This document shows, piece by piece, positions 10,846-23,374 of a DNA stretch of 64,000 nucleotides (the first letter of the stretch is position 1; each line of letters starts with the position of its first letter). The translations under genes and the position numbers were made by a program. The stretch covers positions 1,116,001-1,180,000 of the forward strand of contig OZ037869.1 of NCBI GenBank assembly GCA_964035575.1, given 5' to 3'. The stretch comes from Rhynchopus sp. YZ270_cl-10 (lineage: Eukaryota > Euglenozoa > Diplonemea > Diplonemida > Diplonemidae). Under the pieces are notes generated by a model that was not told where the DNA came from, did not search any database, and saw only the letters and a program-made list of their open reading frames with translations.

Positions 10846-12875
10846 ATAAACTATTCTTTTCACAAAACACACACATACGCACCTCTCCCTCCTTCTTTTG
10901 CATCTTTCAAACGAAGAAAATACAAATGTATTTTTTAAACTTTTTGAAGTTCGCAAATACCCCCCCTATCTGCTAAACGCAAATACAAAAAGTACTGATT
11001 TTTTTTTTTAGAAAAGAAGAAAAAGAAAAGAAAAACTAAGAAAAAAAAAACTACCCGCATTATGCGCATATCTGCACCTTTTGTTGCCCTTTTTATTTTT
11101 TTTTATTTTTTCTTTTCGCACATGAGTCGTCTGAACGTAACCCTCCCCAACACATTTTTTTTTGAGACAATAACGGGGAAAAAAAATGAAGGAAAAAAAA
11201 ACTAAACACAAAAAAAAAAAAAATGCAACTGGATACCTTTTTTTGAAAGCTGGGTTGTATCAGTGTAGATATTCAAGGATATTCTTCACGAATCTACCCT
11301 TTTTTCTTTCACGCACGCACATCTCACACAGTTTTCTTTATTTTTTATTTCTTTATTTTTGCCGTACTGAAGCCCTCATTCTCTTTTTGTTGAAAAAGAT
11401 CACAATGTGATCTGATTTTTTCAACAGTTATTATCCTATCCCTTTCCCCCATCCCCTCAACGTATGGTAAAAAGCAAAAATAGAAAAAAAAAAATGATTA
11501 TTGTTCCCCCCAAAATTCCTCACACATCACAAAAAAAAATTACGGACTTATTTTCTCGACACTATTTTTTTTTTCTCCCCTCTATCCCAAAGGTGGCTTG
11601 AGACGCAAAGGGGATTTGGTTTATCTTACCAAAAAACCCTGCTCTTTTTTCTTTTTTTCTTTGTGCCTGCGTACGCAAAGATTCTCTGAGAGCCAGGTAT
11701 GCACACTACGCGTCTTCGAAGCCACCTTTCCCTTGAGGGATATTTTGAGCTTGAAATCAAAAAATGTGCCCCCAGGTTCATTTTCCCATTCCAAGCCTTT
11801 CTGATGATTTTTCTCTTTTAAATGTCGGGCCGTTTTTTTTTTTTTCCCTCACTACTCTTTCCATTATGCTCCTTTTTTTCTTTTTTTATTATTGAGCGTG
11901 TGTTGTAGTTGTCAAAATGCGACTTATTTTGTTTACATTTTTTTTTTTTATAGTTACATCTATGCAAGACGTATTCAAAAGCTTTCTTATTTGTATCCTA
12001 TTTTTGCGTGATAATGAAAATTCATCTTTATTTCCTATTTTGCCCAAATTGCATTTTTATTTTTATATTTTTTTTATTACAGTGTAGTTGGGTTCAGTGT
12101 ATGCACTTGACTCGGGCTCTGCCTCTTACCACATTTTCTTTTTTTTTGATTTTTGATTTTTTTCTTTTTCTTTCCATTTCTTAATGAGAACAGTCTTCAA
12201 TTTTGATAAGTTGTTCCCGCACCCTTTGTTTTCAATATTTTTTTTTTGTAGAACTTTATTACAACGTGTGTAGCTTCATATTGCTTGGTAGGTACCATGT
12301 TTTGTTTTGTTGTTCCTGCACATTTATTTACCGTGCCTGTCTCTACGTGGAGGCTGATTTTTGCATATATCACGCATATGACTTATTATGTTACCTTCAA
12401 ATATTGTGCCAGCCAAATCCTTTGGGGGGGCAGGGGAAATGGTAACTTTCCCCCCTGCATTTTTGGAATGTAAATGGGTGGGACAGAAAAAAGTGAAAAC
12501 GAACAGTTTTGAGCAATTCTAGGGGTCTAAAAACGTATTCAGACAAACAAAAAAAACCCTCCTCTCCCAGTTTTCGGATTAATTTCTTATTGTACAGCAC
12601 CCCAAGCACAGATACAAGCACAGTGGGTCAAACCCCCCTAAATTTTTGGCTTTCGGCACTATTTGGAGTCAATAAAATTACAAACTCCTGGGGGAAAAAA
12701 AATGAAGATTTTTCCCCTTGGGGAATGCCAACTCTCTCGGATTCGGGAAATCCAAAACCTTGGGAGTTGCACCCCTCGGGGAAAGCTTCAATTTTTCCCT
12801 GGTGTATATAGTTAATTGTTAGCAACGTTTCCGCATAATACGCACACATTCCACACCAATATTCCCTAATGGTCC

Positions 12876-12908
12876 AAGATGACTAAGCAAACGTCTGCAG
12901 TTTATCTT
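12876..12908 (+). repeat. stem-loop repeat family A (diverged)
   Basis: AAGATGACTAAGC...GTTTATCTT followed by ACCATTATTTTTTTC. Confidence 0.4.
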
Positions 12909-13410
12909 ACCATTATTTTTTTCTCTTTTTGTGAAGTGAGGATAGGCAGTCAATTGCATATTGTACAGCTCAGGGAAATGTTTCCACACAAGGAATCACC
13001 CCCCACGATTGATTTCGACACACACAAAGACACTTTATTTCACTCGTCGCACAACCGATTATTTGCACGCTTTTTCAACAGGTAACTAAACGCAGTGAGG
13101 TTTAGTATCCATCCCCGCACTTCCCGTCTGCGTGATTGCCACAGTATGGCATATTTCTCTGTTTTTTTTTGTTCACCGGGTACCTGGTTTATAGCTCGCC
13201 CCGAATATTCTATTGTCCACGTTCGTGTCTTGTCGACCACATGGAAAATGGGTTCTGGGCAGAAACATACCTAAAAATTTTTCCGGTGTGAACTGAGGAG
13301 TTTTTTTCCCCCCCTTTTGGTGCACCCCTTCATCCTTTATTAGGTATCCGGGTACTTTTGTATTTTTTCTTTTTTTTCTTTTTTGCGCCATTTTTTTCTC
13401 TCTTTTTATT

Positions 13411-13920
13411 ACCCTCATAGTATAAATTATGTTATTGTTACAAATAAATTATTTCGGCGATTTTTATTTTTTTTATAACATTTTTGCATTTTGTTACTTT
13501 TTTCATTTTTTGGATTTTATTTTTTTGTAACATTTTTGTTACGCCGCAGGCGTAACAAAAATGTTACTGGGGGGGCTAATAAAGCATACAGCGCGGAAAC
13601 CCATGGTGTAAAAATCTAGCTTTTTACACAGAGTCACTCAACGAACCCTTTTTTGCGGAGCAAAAAAGGGAAAATGGCGCCGCAGGCAAAAAAAAAATGA
13701 GGTACAGCCTGTATGGTGTGGTCAGCAACCCAGTTCCCAATGGTACTCCCGTGGTTCAACCATGGGCTTTTTATTTTTTCTTTGTAGCATTTGTTACTTT
13801 TTGCCCAACTGCAAAAAAACGAATAAAACATTTTATTAAATTGTTACAAAAAAAATGTTACTTTTGGGTCATTTTTTTAATAATTTATTTTTGAAAAAAC
13901 ATTATTTTTACTATGAGGGT
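13411..13920. mobile_element. 0.5-kb MITE sharing an internal core with two hAT-like MITEs
   Basis: The terminal inverted repeats are ACCCTCATAGTATAAATTAT at 13411 and CTATGAGGGT ending at 13920 (inner part imperfect). No target duplication is evident. Positions 13595-13770 are an inverted copy of the core also found at 23380-23560 and 39585-39745, with a GCCGCAGGC block and GGGTTGCTGAC in the opposite strand. A 41-bp perfect palindrome lies at 13527-13567. Confidence 0.65.
13527..13567. repeat. perfect 41-bp palindrome
   Basis: Arms GTAACATTTTTGTTACGCC and its reverse complement around GCA, within the MITE at 13411-13920. Confidence 0.9.
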
Positions 13921-14158
13921 ATCCACATCGATCACACGCGCACGTATTTTCCAACGTATTTTTCTTTTTTCTTTTCTTTTGCCGAATTCCCCCAAGAGAT
14001 GTCATTCTCAGGAAGGCACACACCTACCCCCCAAGGCTTCGGATCATCTTACAACTTTTTTCTTCTCTTGTTTTTTTTTTTGTGTTGCACGGTTAAACTT
14101 TACCCCCTCCATTACCCCCTTTTTTTTCCCGTAGAGATCCAGACAAAGAGAGAAGAAT

Positions 14159-14225
14159 AGTGGAGATTGCACAAAACTGTGGCAACACAACCGACGGCAA
14201 CTACACTACTACAACAATTTATCAA
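14159..14225 (+). repeat. stem-loop repeat family E
   Basis: AGTGGAGATTGCACAAAACTG ... GCAACTACACTACTACAACA and ATTTATCAAA. It is close to the copy at 4817. Confidence 0.75.
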
Positions 14226-14571
14226 AGGAAAAAAAAAGAATACAACCCTTTTAGCAGGGTCTCCGGGAAAATAAAATCTATGATATTGACATAGTTGGAC
14301 GAATATGATAGAACCGTCCTTTACCCATAGAAAAATTACTTTGTAAGATGAAGAGAAAAAAAAAAGAGAAAAACTGAAAGGAAAATACACACTATTGCCA
14401 GGCACACACAACACACACACACGAATCCAACAGATTTATGAAGTTCGCTTACCTCACGAAACTGAGTTCAAATGATATTGGTTGGAATTAGTGTGTGTGT
14501 GTGTGTGCGTCACTTCGCTGACTTGGTACTTTCCAAGAGTAGAAGTTATCCTGGTATTTTAGTTTTTTTAT

Positions 14572-14602
14572 AAGGTGACTAAGCACAGCTGAAATTCATC
14601 TT
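14572..14602 (+). repeat. stem-loop repeat family A (shortened)
   Basis: AAGGTGACTAAGCACAGCTG then AAATTCATCTT. The inner right arm is lost. Confidence 0.5.
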
Positions 14603-15774
14603 CCCCCCCCCCCCTTTTTGCACGTATCAACAACATTCACTGTCATTTCCCCCTCCCAACTGTACAACCCAACCCAAATATACGAAATTCGTTCAAGACA
14701 GTTCAAGTCGCTTGTGGACAGGTCTTTGTTCAAAGTAGTGAAAAGTCTTGACCCGCGACGTTGACTTTTTACCTTGATTTTCTGGTATTTTTTTTTTTAC
14801 TTCACCTGCTGAACCTTTTTTTCCTTTTACTTATTAGAGTTACTATTTTGTTTTGTGGGGCTGCAATAAAGCTGTGACTTGACGTGGTATTACTGACCAC
14901 TTGTTGCCTTTAACCCTACAAAAAAATTCCTTCAAACGAAGCGGTGAGTCCATGAGGCATCATTTCCGTCTTTCATTCTCATTGTCGTCTGTTGAGGTTT
15001 GTTTTTGCGCTTCGTATGTGTTACTGTGTTATTTTTCTTTGGACAATGTTGATGTTGAGAATTTGGTCCAAATTTTCACTCACATAGTATCATCCGTATT
15101 TCAAGCGTATTATTTACTTAGGTAAGGGGAAGTTGTGTGGTAGAAAGATGTGTGTTGGAATGATAAGGTGTTTGCAATCTTTAAAAAGTCAAATTTTTTT
15201 TTGCTAAATTTTATCCTTGCCCCCATTTTTCTGCACCACACATTTCATGTAAGAGAGTAAATAGCCAAATTTCAAGAGAATTACTTTGTTTTTTTTTAAA
15301 GCTGCGTACATACGGTATATAACCTAGTTTTTTTCTACATCGGAAAGGGGTTAATGAAAGATTAGGATGTCACGACCACCCAGGCAAAGGCTTTTTAGCC
15401 TTAGTCTCAAAAAAAGATACTCAGGAAAAGAGGATATTCAAAAAAGAGAAAGGAAAGACAACAACAAAAACAAACAAAAAAAAATGAAAACAGCCAAAAA
15501 AAAAAAAATGTGAATCGTTGATAAGAAAAAGTTTTCCAGACCAGGCCCAGGGTTTTGATGGCAATAGATATTGGTGGGTTCGGAGAGAATATTGTATGGC
15601 ACACACACACTTTTTGTGTCATTTTCCTTTTTTCTCTCTTTTTTTTTAAAACACCCCGCAATATTTGTTGTTGTCCTCTGGCGATAACCTCTGCTGACAC
15701 TTTCTCGGACAAACGAAGGGAGTGCGGCTTTTGTTTTGTTGTTCTTTTTTTCAACTTCTCTTTTTTTCCTTTTT

Positions 15775-15807
15775 AAGGTGACTGAAGCCATTAGGTTTAG
15801 ATTCACC
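15775..15807 (+). repeat. stem-loop repeat family A (diverged)
   Basis: AAGGTGACTGAAGCCATTAG then GTTTAGATTCACC, with a T-rich tail. Confidence 0.45.
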
Positions 15808-15951
15808 GCAACTTTTTTTTCCAGAGTATTGAGGAAAACCCCATTCATTTCAAAGGTTTCTTTTGAGATGGGTATGCACAGTAAGTCATATTCATTCTTT
15901 TCTCGGAAACCCACGCAGCTGATGCTGCGCGATAACGAATGTGATCAAAAA

Positions 15952-15989
15952 AAGGTGACCTTAGCACACGAGAGGCTTCGGATCATCTT
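15952..15989 (+). repeat. stem-loop repeat family A
   Basis: AAGGTGACCTTAGCACACGA then GAGGCTTCGGATCATCTT and the tail ATAAACTTTTC. The GATAACGAATGTGATC leader is present upstream. Confidence 0.75.
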
Positions 15990-16286
15990 ATAAACTTTTC
16001 TTTCTTTTGGTTATCCTTCCCAATGTACGCAAGTTTATTTTCTTTTCTTTTTCGAGACAGAATTTTGATGCCCCACTCTTTATCCACTTCTAGTAAATCT
16101 CCCTAGCAAATCCCCTTTCCCAAGGGGGAAAAAAATCTCAAAAAAAAAGAAGGAAAAAAGGTTCAAAAGAAAGTGAGGGTATTGTCTTGAAGGAGCAGTC
16201 TCCACTTTTAGCGAACGGAGATTTAAAAAAAACGATATCCTAACCTTTTGGGTGGTACAGAAACCCATCTTTTATGATGAGTGTTT

Positions 16287-16350
16287 AGTGAAAGGAAAAG
16301 GTGAAAGGCTGTATATGGCAGCTGCACTAAACCAACAAATTATCAAAAAA
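16287..16350 (+). repeat. stem-loop repeat family F
   Basis: AGTG...GGCTGTATATGGCAGCTGCACT then AAACCAACAAATTATC and a poly-A run. Confidence 0.65.
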
Positions 16351-16519
16351 AAAAAAAAAAAAAAAAAACACATATCACACACACACACACACGTCCACTT
16401 ATTCACTCACTTATTCACTCACTCATTCACATACACGATATCTGCACATTACTTTAACACCGACACTGTTTGTATACCCAGTCGAAAATACCCTCACATT
16501 GTAGTGACACCGAAAAGAC

Positions 16520-16586
16520 AGTAGAGATTGCAACAACTGTGGTAACACAACCGAGGCAAGTACACTACTCCAACAATTTATCAAAA
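16520..16586 (+). repeat. stem-loop repeat family E
   Basis: AGTAGAGATTGCAACAACTG ... ACTACTCCAACAATTTATC plus poly-A. It lies about 230 bp after a family F copy. Confidence 0.75.
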
Positions 16587-17591
16587 AAAAAAAAGCAAAA
16601 CTAAGCTGAGAAATGGTCAGAAATTCGAAGTCGTTTTTTTTACCACATAGACACAACAAAGGAATCATTCTTGCTAACTGCGGGGAGTGTATTTCTTTGT
16701 TTTGTGTGTGTAGACTATACCAAGAAAAAAAAATTATCAAAGGGAAACGTATATTCTATCATTTGCGACAATCCCAAACAATTTTCAAAAAAAAATAGAA
16801 AACTAAGAAAAAAAATACAGTAAAAACACAAAAAGGAAGCCAAGCTGCGAAAGAGAGCTAAGCGCTTCATGAGCAACCGGTATTTAATAATAAAAAATCA
16901 AAAAGCTAAACCCAGCCCCCCGTGAAGAAAACACTCCCCCCCTTTTTAACACCATGCAAAACAAAACAAAACAAGAGCGCAGAGCAAAAATATCAAAAAT
17001 ATCATCAAAATTCATTCATTCATTCATTCATTCATACCCTCTTTTTTTCATCATTTTTTTTTTTTTTTAAATGAGGTTCGCCATCTTCGGACGACAGTTT
17101 GTTGTACAGATATGATCTGACGTCAGTGGGTGTCGACTGTTGAGGCAAACCCCACCCCCTATTTTGCATTACACCTACGGTACTCCAAATTAATTGGTCG
17201 TCCAAATAACTGCGGATTTAGGGATTTTTTTTGAGGTAATTTCGGCGACTTTTTCTTTGTGGATTCCAAACATACTTGGGGTACTGTAGGTAAGTGTTGA
17301 CCAGAAATTCATACAGCCGCCTTCACTCCCTCATTCCCTCATTTCCTAGCAGAGAAACATTGGGTTACGAAAAAACTCAATATTTTATTTTCTCCAATTC
17401 AGGGGTGGCACTACCCCGATTGGTGAACGTTTTGGCTATTATCCTATGGACCCCAATACAATTCAAATGCACAATTGTTCCCTTCAAAAACTGCATACAG
17501 ACGTTCCACGTTACTACCTCTCAGCAAACCCATAAACCCGCAAAATGATGTATACCCGTGAGGCTATTCATCGTTCAATGGGTCCTATTAT

Positions 17592-17675
17592 AAGGTGACT
17601 AAGCATGAGAGTCACTGATGTATAAACCAAAGAATAATCCAATCAGACTAAGCACGAGAGGCTTAGGATCATCTT
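17592..17675 (+). repeat. two overlapping family A stem-loops
   Basis: A left half (AAGGTGACTAAGCATGAGAG) is followed 55 bp later by ACTAAGCACGAGAGGCTTAG and GATCATCTTATAA. The copy at 33784-33850 has the same doubled layout, so this may be a distinct subfamily rather than chance. Confidence 0.65.
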
Positions 17676-18059
17676 ATAAAAAATTTCTTTATTTTTGTTG
17701 TCAAGTGCCCTGCGTGGTATTTGCACTGTCAACTTCACTTTATTTTTGTTCTTTGCATTTGAGAAGAAGTAGTTATATGTGACAACTGAGTGCATGGGTA
17801 AACGTGTCTATTCTTGTTTCATGCCCATGAAAACAGAACTTTGTTACATTTCACAACACAAATTAGGGTAGGTGAAGTGTACATTATGTTTTGTTTTGCG
17901 ATATTTTTCATCACATTTCTTCACAAAACAGTCTCATCGGCAACAAAATGCCGTTTCCCCCTTTTTTTTGAAAACCCAGTTTTCCCCCCAAAAATGATCG
18001 TCTCTCCCAAAAACCTGCTCAGGTTTCCCCCCCCCAAAAAAAAAGTACGTTTTCTAGAT

Positions 18060-18110
18060 AGTAAACAACTGTATGGCAGCTACACTAAAACCAACCGGAG
18101 TTATCAAAAA
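18060..18110 (+). repeat. stem-loop repeat family F
   Basis: CTGTATGGCAGCTACACTAA then AACCAACCGGAGTTATC and poly-A. Confidence 0.55.
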
Positions 18111-18120
18111 GAAAAATGCG

Positions 18121-18208
18121 TTTTTTGGGAAGGCTCGTGTTTTTTTTCCATTTATTGCTACACATTATTGTAACAATAAAATGGAAAACATGAGCCTTCC
18201 CAAAAAAA
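18121..18208. repeat. long imperfect inverted repeat (foldback)
   Basis: Arms of about 36 bp: TTTTTTGGGAAGGCTCGTGT... at 18121 and ...ACATGAGCCTTCCCAAAAAA at 18188, around a loop near 18158-18173. It directly follows a family F copy. Confidence 0.7.
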
Positions 18209-18511
18209 ACAGAATTCTGCAAAAAAGACTGCGCAAAGAAATGCCAATATCGACCTTAGTTACCCACCAAAGGTGGGTACTTAGGTGATTGTCGACATAA
18301 CAGTATGAAGAACAAAAAAAAGCACAGCAATCTTTGCAACTTCAGGGAACTGGCAGGAGGAGAAGAGTGGGAGGCACATCATTAATCCATATTCACATTT
18401 CCCCCCCTACCCCATCCTTTGCACCTGAACTACACTGTGTGTCCTCAGGTGGGGGTCCTTCCTTCTCTCGCTCTTTCCTTGTTGCGTGGCATGAGTTTTC
18501 TACCTCTTTTT

Positions 18512-18539
18512 AGATGTGTACAAGAGACATGTTCATCTT
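18512..18539 (+). repeat. stem-loop repeat family B
   Basis: AGATGTGTACAAGAGACATG then TTCATCTT and the tail TCAAATTTATT. The arms pair ATGTGT/ACATG and AGATG/CATCT. Confidence 0.6.
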
Positions 18540-18670
18540 TCAAATTTATTATTTTTTTGGTTGTCAAAAGCAAGGAAGGAAGGGGTCGAAGGGACGATGA
18601 TGCAATGACTGTGTTGCATCTTTCGAATTTACCCCCCTGACCCCTTCCTTCACCAAGTTATATTGGTGAG

Positions 18671-18697
18671 AGAGGTGAGATAGGCTTAGGCACATCT
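18671..18697 (+). repeat. stem-loop repeat family A (short)
   Basis: AGGTGAGATAGGCTTAGGCAC then ATCTT and ACAAACTATTC. Confidence 0.4.
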
Positions 18698-19749
18698 TAC
18701 AAACTATTCATATTTTTGTTTATTTTATTCAGGAAGTTTTACAGGGAATGCAACAAAAGAAACCATGGGGTTTAAAAAAATACGGTAGGTTTTGGGTATA
18801 GGTGAAGGAATGCCACAATACCTGTGTTTTTGAAACTTCACAAATTAAGGTGATGTGTGTAGTCGATGAGAGACACATTTCGTTATTTTTTGTTGGGATT
18901 TCTTCATTTTTTTGCATTTTCGTGGTGATCAGTATTTGCGTAAACTACCCTACCCACATCTCACCGTGAGCCTGGAAACCTGGCATCTGCGGGAGATAAA
19001 AAAAAACCAACGTTTTGCGTCTTATCTGTGAAAAGCAATGTAATTGCAAACAAAAAAAGAGAAGAAGAAAACAAAAAAAAGGTACAAATTCAAATTAGTT
19101 ACAAACAAAAAATGCATATTGCCTATGATTCTACATACATCCCATAACCCCTTAAGGGGGAGGGGCGATGAAGTGAAATAACATTGAAAAAGAAAATCGA
19201 ACAAATTGCTCCAAGCTTTAGGGCGAATTCCCTTCGTTCTTTTTTTTTTTTCGATGTAAGCCGTATTATTTTTCAAAAGTTTTTCTTCTTTTTCTTCTTC
19301 TCGGAAAGTTGCGAAAACGATTCTGTGAGATTGTCTTGAAGAACTCAGGTGATGAATTCTTTCGAAACCCTCCCGAAGCCGCAACAACAAAAAAGGGGGT
19401 CGAGAGTTTTTCATTATCCGTATTTTATTCACCCCTTTTTTTTTTGCTGTTTCTTTTAAAAGTTCATCCTATTTTCTCTTTGTGGTATCCATTTTGTTGC
19501 CTGTTTTTTTTTATATTTTTGTTTTTTTTTTTAATTTTGTTGTTCTCAAATTTTCCCCTTCCCTTCCCTCCATTTCCAAAAATGAAAAATGCACAGTTTC
19601 ATCTACGTTCAAATTTCATTCTCACAAAAAAAAGCACGTTTTTTTTTTTTAAAGATGATTTTCATTTTATGATTTATGTCGTTCAGATGCCGTTTCCAAT
19701 GTGTTTCCCCATGCACGTTTTTTTTTTCCCCCTTCATTTTTTGTTATCC

Positions 19750-19786
19750 AGTGCCCTGTCCGGTTTTCCGGTGAGGCGTTGACACT
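19750..19786 (+). repeat. stem-loop repeat family C
   Basis: AGTGCCCTGTCCGGTTTTCC then GGTGAGGCGTTGACACT and TTCAACTTCTCTTTT. Confidence 0.6.
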
Positions 19787-19917
19787 TTCAACTTCTCTTT
19801 TATTGCTCCCGCCCTCATTGGTATGTGTGTGTTTCCCCTCACTCTTTTCCCCCCTCCTTCTCCCAATCCAAACCATTTTGCCCGACGCGAATATTCTTAA
19901 GTTTTTTTTTTTTTTTA

Positions 19918-19952
19918 AAGATGTGTGTGTGCACGAGAGACACACTCATCTT
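19918..19952 (+). repeat. stem-loop repeat family B
   Basis: AAGATGTGTGTGTGCACGAG then AGACACACTCATCTT and TGAAGTTTTC. It has a strong stem GTGTGTG/CACAC. Confidence 0.7.
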
Positions 19953-20059
19953 TGAAGTTTTCTTATCCCCTGCCCCATTCCCCACCAGTCGCAGATTTAC
20001 AGTGAGCTGTAACTCTCTTAAGGGTGTCTTAAACGATACCAACAGTGATTTTTTTAAAG

Positions 20060-20112
20060 TAGTGAAGACTGTCTGTATGGCAGCTCACACTAATCCAACA
20101 AATTATCAAAAA
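20060..20112 (+). repeat. stem-loop repeat family F
   Basis: AGTGAAGACTGTCTGTATGG then CAGCTCACACTAATCCAACA and AATTATC plus poly-A. Inner stem CTGTC/GGCAG. Confidence 0.65.
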
Positions 20113-20547
20113 AGTATAAAAAAAAAACTCACAAAAGTTGTGAGAGCGGGAGGTGGGGGGTTTTTACTCTGACCGAGTACTAACGTAAAAAGGAATGCGG
20201 GTTTGCAACAGATGCACTGTACATTCCCCGTCCCTTTTTTTTTAAAGTGTAAGATTGAAGAAAGGAAGATGTATTTTTTATGTGCGGGGGGTTTTTTTTT
20301 CTCTAATAAAATAGGGATTTTCTTTGGTTGAAAGTAACATTTGTGAGGGGAAAGGTATTTTTTAAAAAAAAAATATTAAACATACGTTGCGTTAGACGTG
20401 AATGGGACAGCTTATTTTAGCTTGTGTATTACTGTATCATGCACAAACATTGGAAAGGTGTTCCAATGGTTAGTTTTTCCCCTTTTTATGCGAATTTTTT
20501 TTTTTTGTTCCATTTTTTTATATTTGTCAATTCGATTATGACTATGT

Positions 20548-20688
20548 AGGCTAGTTGACGGCAGCGATTAGTTTAGGAAGTTTGTCTATTTTTTTTTTTT
20601 GGGGGGGGGGAAATCATGTCCCAAACCCTCCCAAACCTTCACAAACGTTCCCGAACCTAAATGTCGCTTATGTCAACCAGCCTAATAT
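20548..20688. mobile_element. small inverted-repeat element (about 140 bp)
   Basis: Arms of about 29 bp: TAGGCTAGTTGACGGCAGCG... and ...TAAGCG(T)-side mate ending CAACCAGCCTA. The middle is a T-run followed by a G-run and CCCAAACC/CACAAACG repeats. It could be a tiny MITE with TA at its ends. Confidence 0.5.
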
Positions 20689-22052
20689 CTTTTTTTTTGT
20701 TCAGCTGTTCCATTACTAAGTTTTGTATCTGATAGTTTATACAGTCTATTTTAGATGTGTGCACGAAAAAAACACAATCTTATCCCCCACCTTTTTTATC
20801 ACCCACAATCACTTATTCTTAACTGTACATATCTTTTGGTTTTTTTTTTTTTTGTTTAGCTTTATTCTCCCCTCCCGTTGTGTGTGTGTGTTTTTTTTCT
20901 CTCGCTTTGATCTGTTGATTGTAATCGGATACTACAATTTCTGATCACAAAACACATCAGCGGTGGTCCTCCCTTTAGGTTCGTTTATTCCCCTGTTTTT
21001 TTTTTTTTTTGTTTTTTTTTTTTTTGTTTTGTGGGGACATTTAGCCCTATTATACCTTCTATTCAATAGATTGTAAATGAAAAAATATTTTGTTATTTTT
21101 TTGATTTTTGCTCAGTACCGTTTTAGTGTTTTCTTCGATTCTCCAGTTGAGCTGCTACAGCATATTTAATCCTAAAAGGTATCCCATTAGAAATCAAAAC
21201 TTACAACTTTATGATATGTCGAAAAGGACTTTACCCTTAGTGTTTTCTGGTTCGAAGAAATGAACGTCATATCTGCGGTCATCTTTTCCGTTATATACTT
21301 ATTTTATTTTCATATTGCCTGAAGCGAGAAAACAGAGAGAACCCCTTTTCCCTTGCAAAAATGATACTGAATCTCTTACGTTATACATTTCATTTTCAAG
21401 ATGATTAGGCGACAAAAACTTCAGCTATTATGAAACCTGCCCTATTTTTTTGTTGCATTTTATATAACTACATCTACCCTTCGCTTTCTACAGCAAAAAC
21501 CCCCCTTTATATTTCCCTTCATTTCCCCCCCTTGAAGAAGTGTTAATTTTTTTTGGACCACTCTTGTTACAAGATCCCCCCCCGCTTCCCCTCAAACCCC
21601 ACACAATCCTGTTCACTGCAAAAAAAAATAAAGTAATTTTGAATTTTTTAGTGTTTTGTTCCGAGTGGGTATAAGTTGCTGTGGTGTATGTTTTAAAACA
21701 TGAAATCACCGCAAATACTCACTTGAAAAGATAGCTAATCACGTGAGGCGAGGATTTACGTTCATCTGAAAGTACCCCTTTTTAGATGCACCGGTTCGAT
21801 ATCCCCGCCTGCACAATAAGTTTTTTTTGTTTTGTTTGTTTTCATTTTGGCCAGAGCTTTTTTCCCCCTCTCTTTTTCTCTCTTTTTTTGTGATCAGATG
21901 CCCCATATCACTCATCGGGGATTCACGTACCCCACACAATGCACGAAAGCCAAGAAATACAAAAGGTAATCTAGGCCTTTTTTTGTAACCACCCCCCTCC
22001 TACTGTCTTTTGTCTCTCTTCATCCCTTTTTTTCAAAAAAAAAATAGTGGAT

Positions 22053-22106
22053 AGTGGAGCACACTCTAGGGTGGCTACACTAATACAACCAAGTTTTCAA
22101 AAAAAG
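22053..22106 (+). repeat. stem-loop repeat family G
   Basis: AGTGGAGCACACTCTAGGGT then GGCTACACTAATACAACCAA and GTTTTC plus poly-A. Confidence 0.75.
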
Positions 22107-22637
22107 TAAACAAAAAAAAATGAAAATTTCAATTTCAATTTCAACAACTTGAGATCTGTGTGTGTCCTAAGATGACCCACCATTATTTCAAGTTTTCCTT
22201 CTTTCTTTTTTGAATTTGCACATGCGTTCGTTCCTTTTATTTTTTCTTCTTCCCCATTTTCCCATTCTCCCTACGGTTATCCTATTATCTTTTTCGTTTG
22301 GTCTTATTTTTTGGGATTTGATTTTCAACACAAAAGAGGAGAGTTGCAACTACACTGCAACAAAATTTATCACAAAAAAAAATGCGTCTCGCATTTTTTA
22401 TCATCAACCCCAATTAATTGAGGGCTCTATTAGACTAAGACCATCACCGACAGATGCTTCGGACAGGAAATCATATTTTCTCTTGAACTCTGGTGCCCAT
22501 GATTTTTCGCAAAACAAACCTCGCAAAATGAGGTTGTCAGAGGACCACCAAACTCATCAAAAAATAATATCAAGAGAAAAGGGTCAAACCTCTCTATCGT
22601 TTCTTTAGCAGAGGTTTTGGCCCAAAATAATAAAAAA

Positions 22638-22690
22638 AGTGGAGCACACTCTAGGGTGGCTACACTAATACAACCAAGTTTTCAAAAAAA
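22638..22690 (+). repeat. stem-loop repeat family G
   Basis: Identical to the copy at 22053 from AGTGGAGC through CAAGTTTTC, so a recent duplicate about 590 bp away. Confidence 0.8.
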
Positions 22691-23213
22691 GAACAAGAAT
22701 CCTGCACAGCAAAGATATCGGGATGGTTTTTCCCCCCCTCTTCCCCCTCTTCCTCCTCTTCCTCCCTTCTCTTCTTTACCATTAAATGGTTTTGCACACA
22801 AAAAATTCCCTCACAAAAAAAAGAAAATGTTAGTTGTGCGTTTAGGAAGGCAACTTCCTCTTTAGCCCAACCGACTCCATTTTTCTTAGAGTTCTAGGAT
22901 CGTACATCGCCCCGTTCTCTAAAAAGGAATGGTAAAAAAAACAAAAGGGTTTCAAATAAAACAAAAAAATCCCATAAAAAAATTCTCAGTATATTTAGCA
23001 CTCTTCTCCCCCTTGCAGGATGCATTTCATTACCCTTAGATCAACTTCACCTTTTTTTTTTTGGCTGTTTCTTGACTCAACCCCATACCCCACCCCCACA
23101 CCTTTGTGTTGTGTAAACTATGTGTTCAAAGAAAGGGATAAAAAGATAGCAATCTAACTACAACAAGACGCAAACCTCCTTTGGGGTGGCGTCAAAAAAT
23201 TTTTTTTTTGGAC

Positions 23214-23273
23214 AGTGGAGATTGCACAACTGTGGCAACACAAACCGAGGCGACTACACTACTCCAATTTATC
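23214..23273 (+). repeat. stem-loop repeat family E, split by a MITE
   Basis: AGTGGAGATTGCACAACTGT...ACTACTCCAATTTATC. The expected poly-A tail continues only after 23788, because the element at 23274-23787 was inserted here. Confidence 0.85.
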
Positions 23274-23331
23274 CAGGGGCTCCGCTACCGTATAAAGTTC
23301 TGTTGCGGCGCAACAGAAGTCTGAAAATTTT

Positions 23332-23374
<43 letters not shown>

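Larger units (their letters stand above)
7140..13410. other. 6-kb gene-poor region, T-rich with dispersed repeats
   Basis: I see no gene with coding-like composition. Open frames here are rich in F/L/S from T-runs. It contains family A copies (7946, 9760, 10205, 10810, 12876, plus worn ones near 9289, 11590 and 13080), a composite family C copy (8034), family G (8919) and family D (9481). Confidence 0.55.
13921..23213. other. 9-kb gene-poor region with dispersed stem-loop repeats
   Basis: No supportable gene. Besides the copies listed separately, it holds short GT and CATT microsatellites (about 14490 and 17017) and T-rich DNA. Open frames here lack coding-like composition. Confidence 0.5.

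Noticed and set aside
7140-13410. Many small ORFs rich in Phe, Leu, Ser and Lys
   Set aside because: They follow homopolymer T or A runs and repeats, lack even amino-acid composition, and overlap the stem-loop families.
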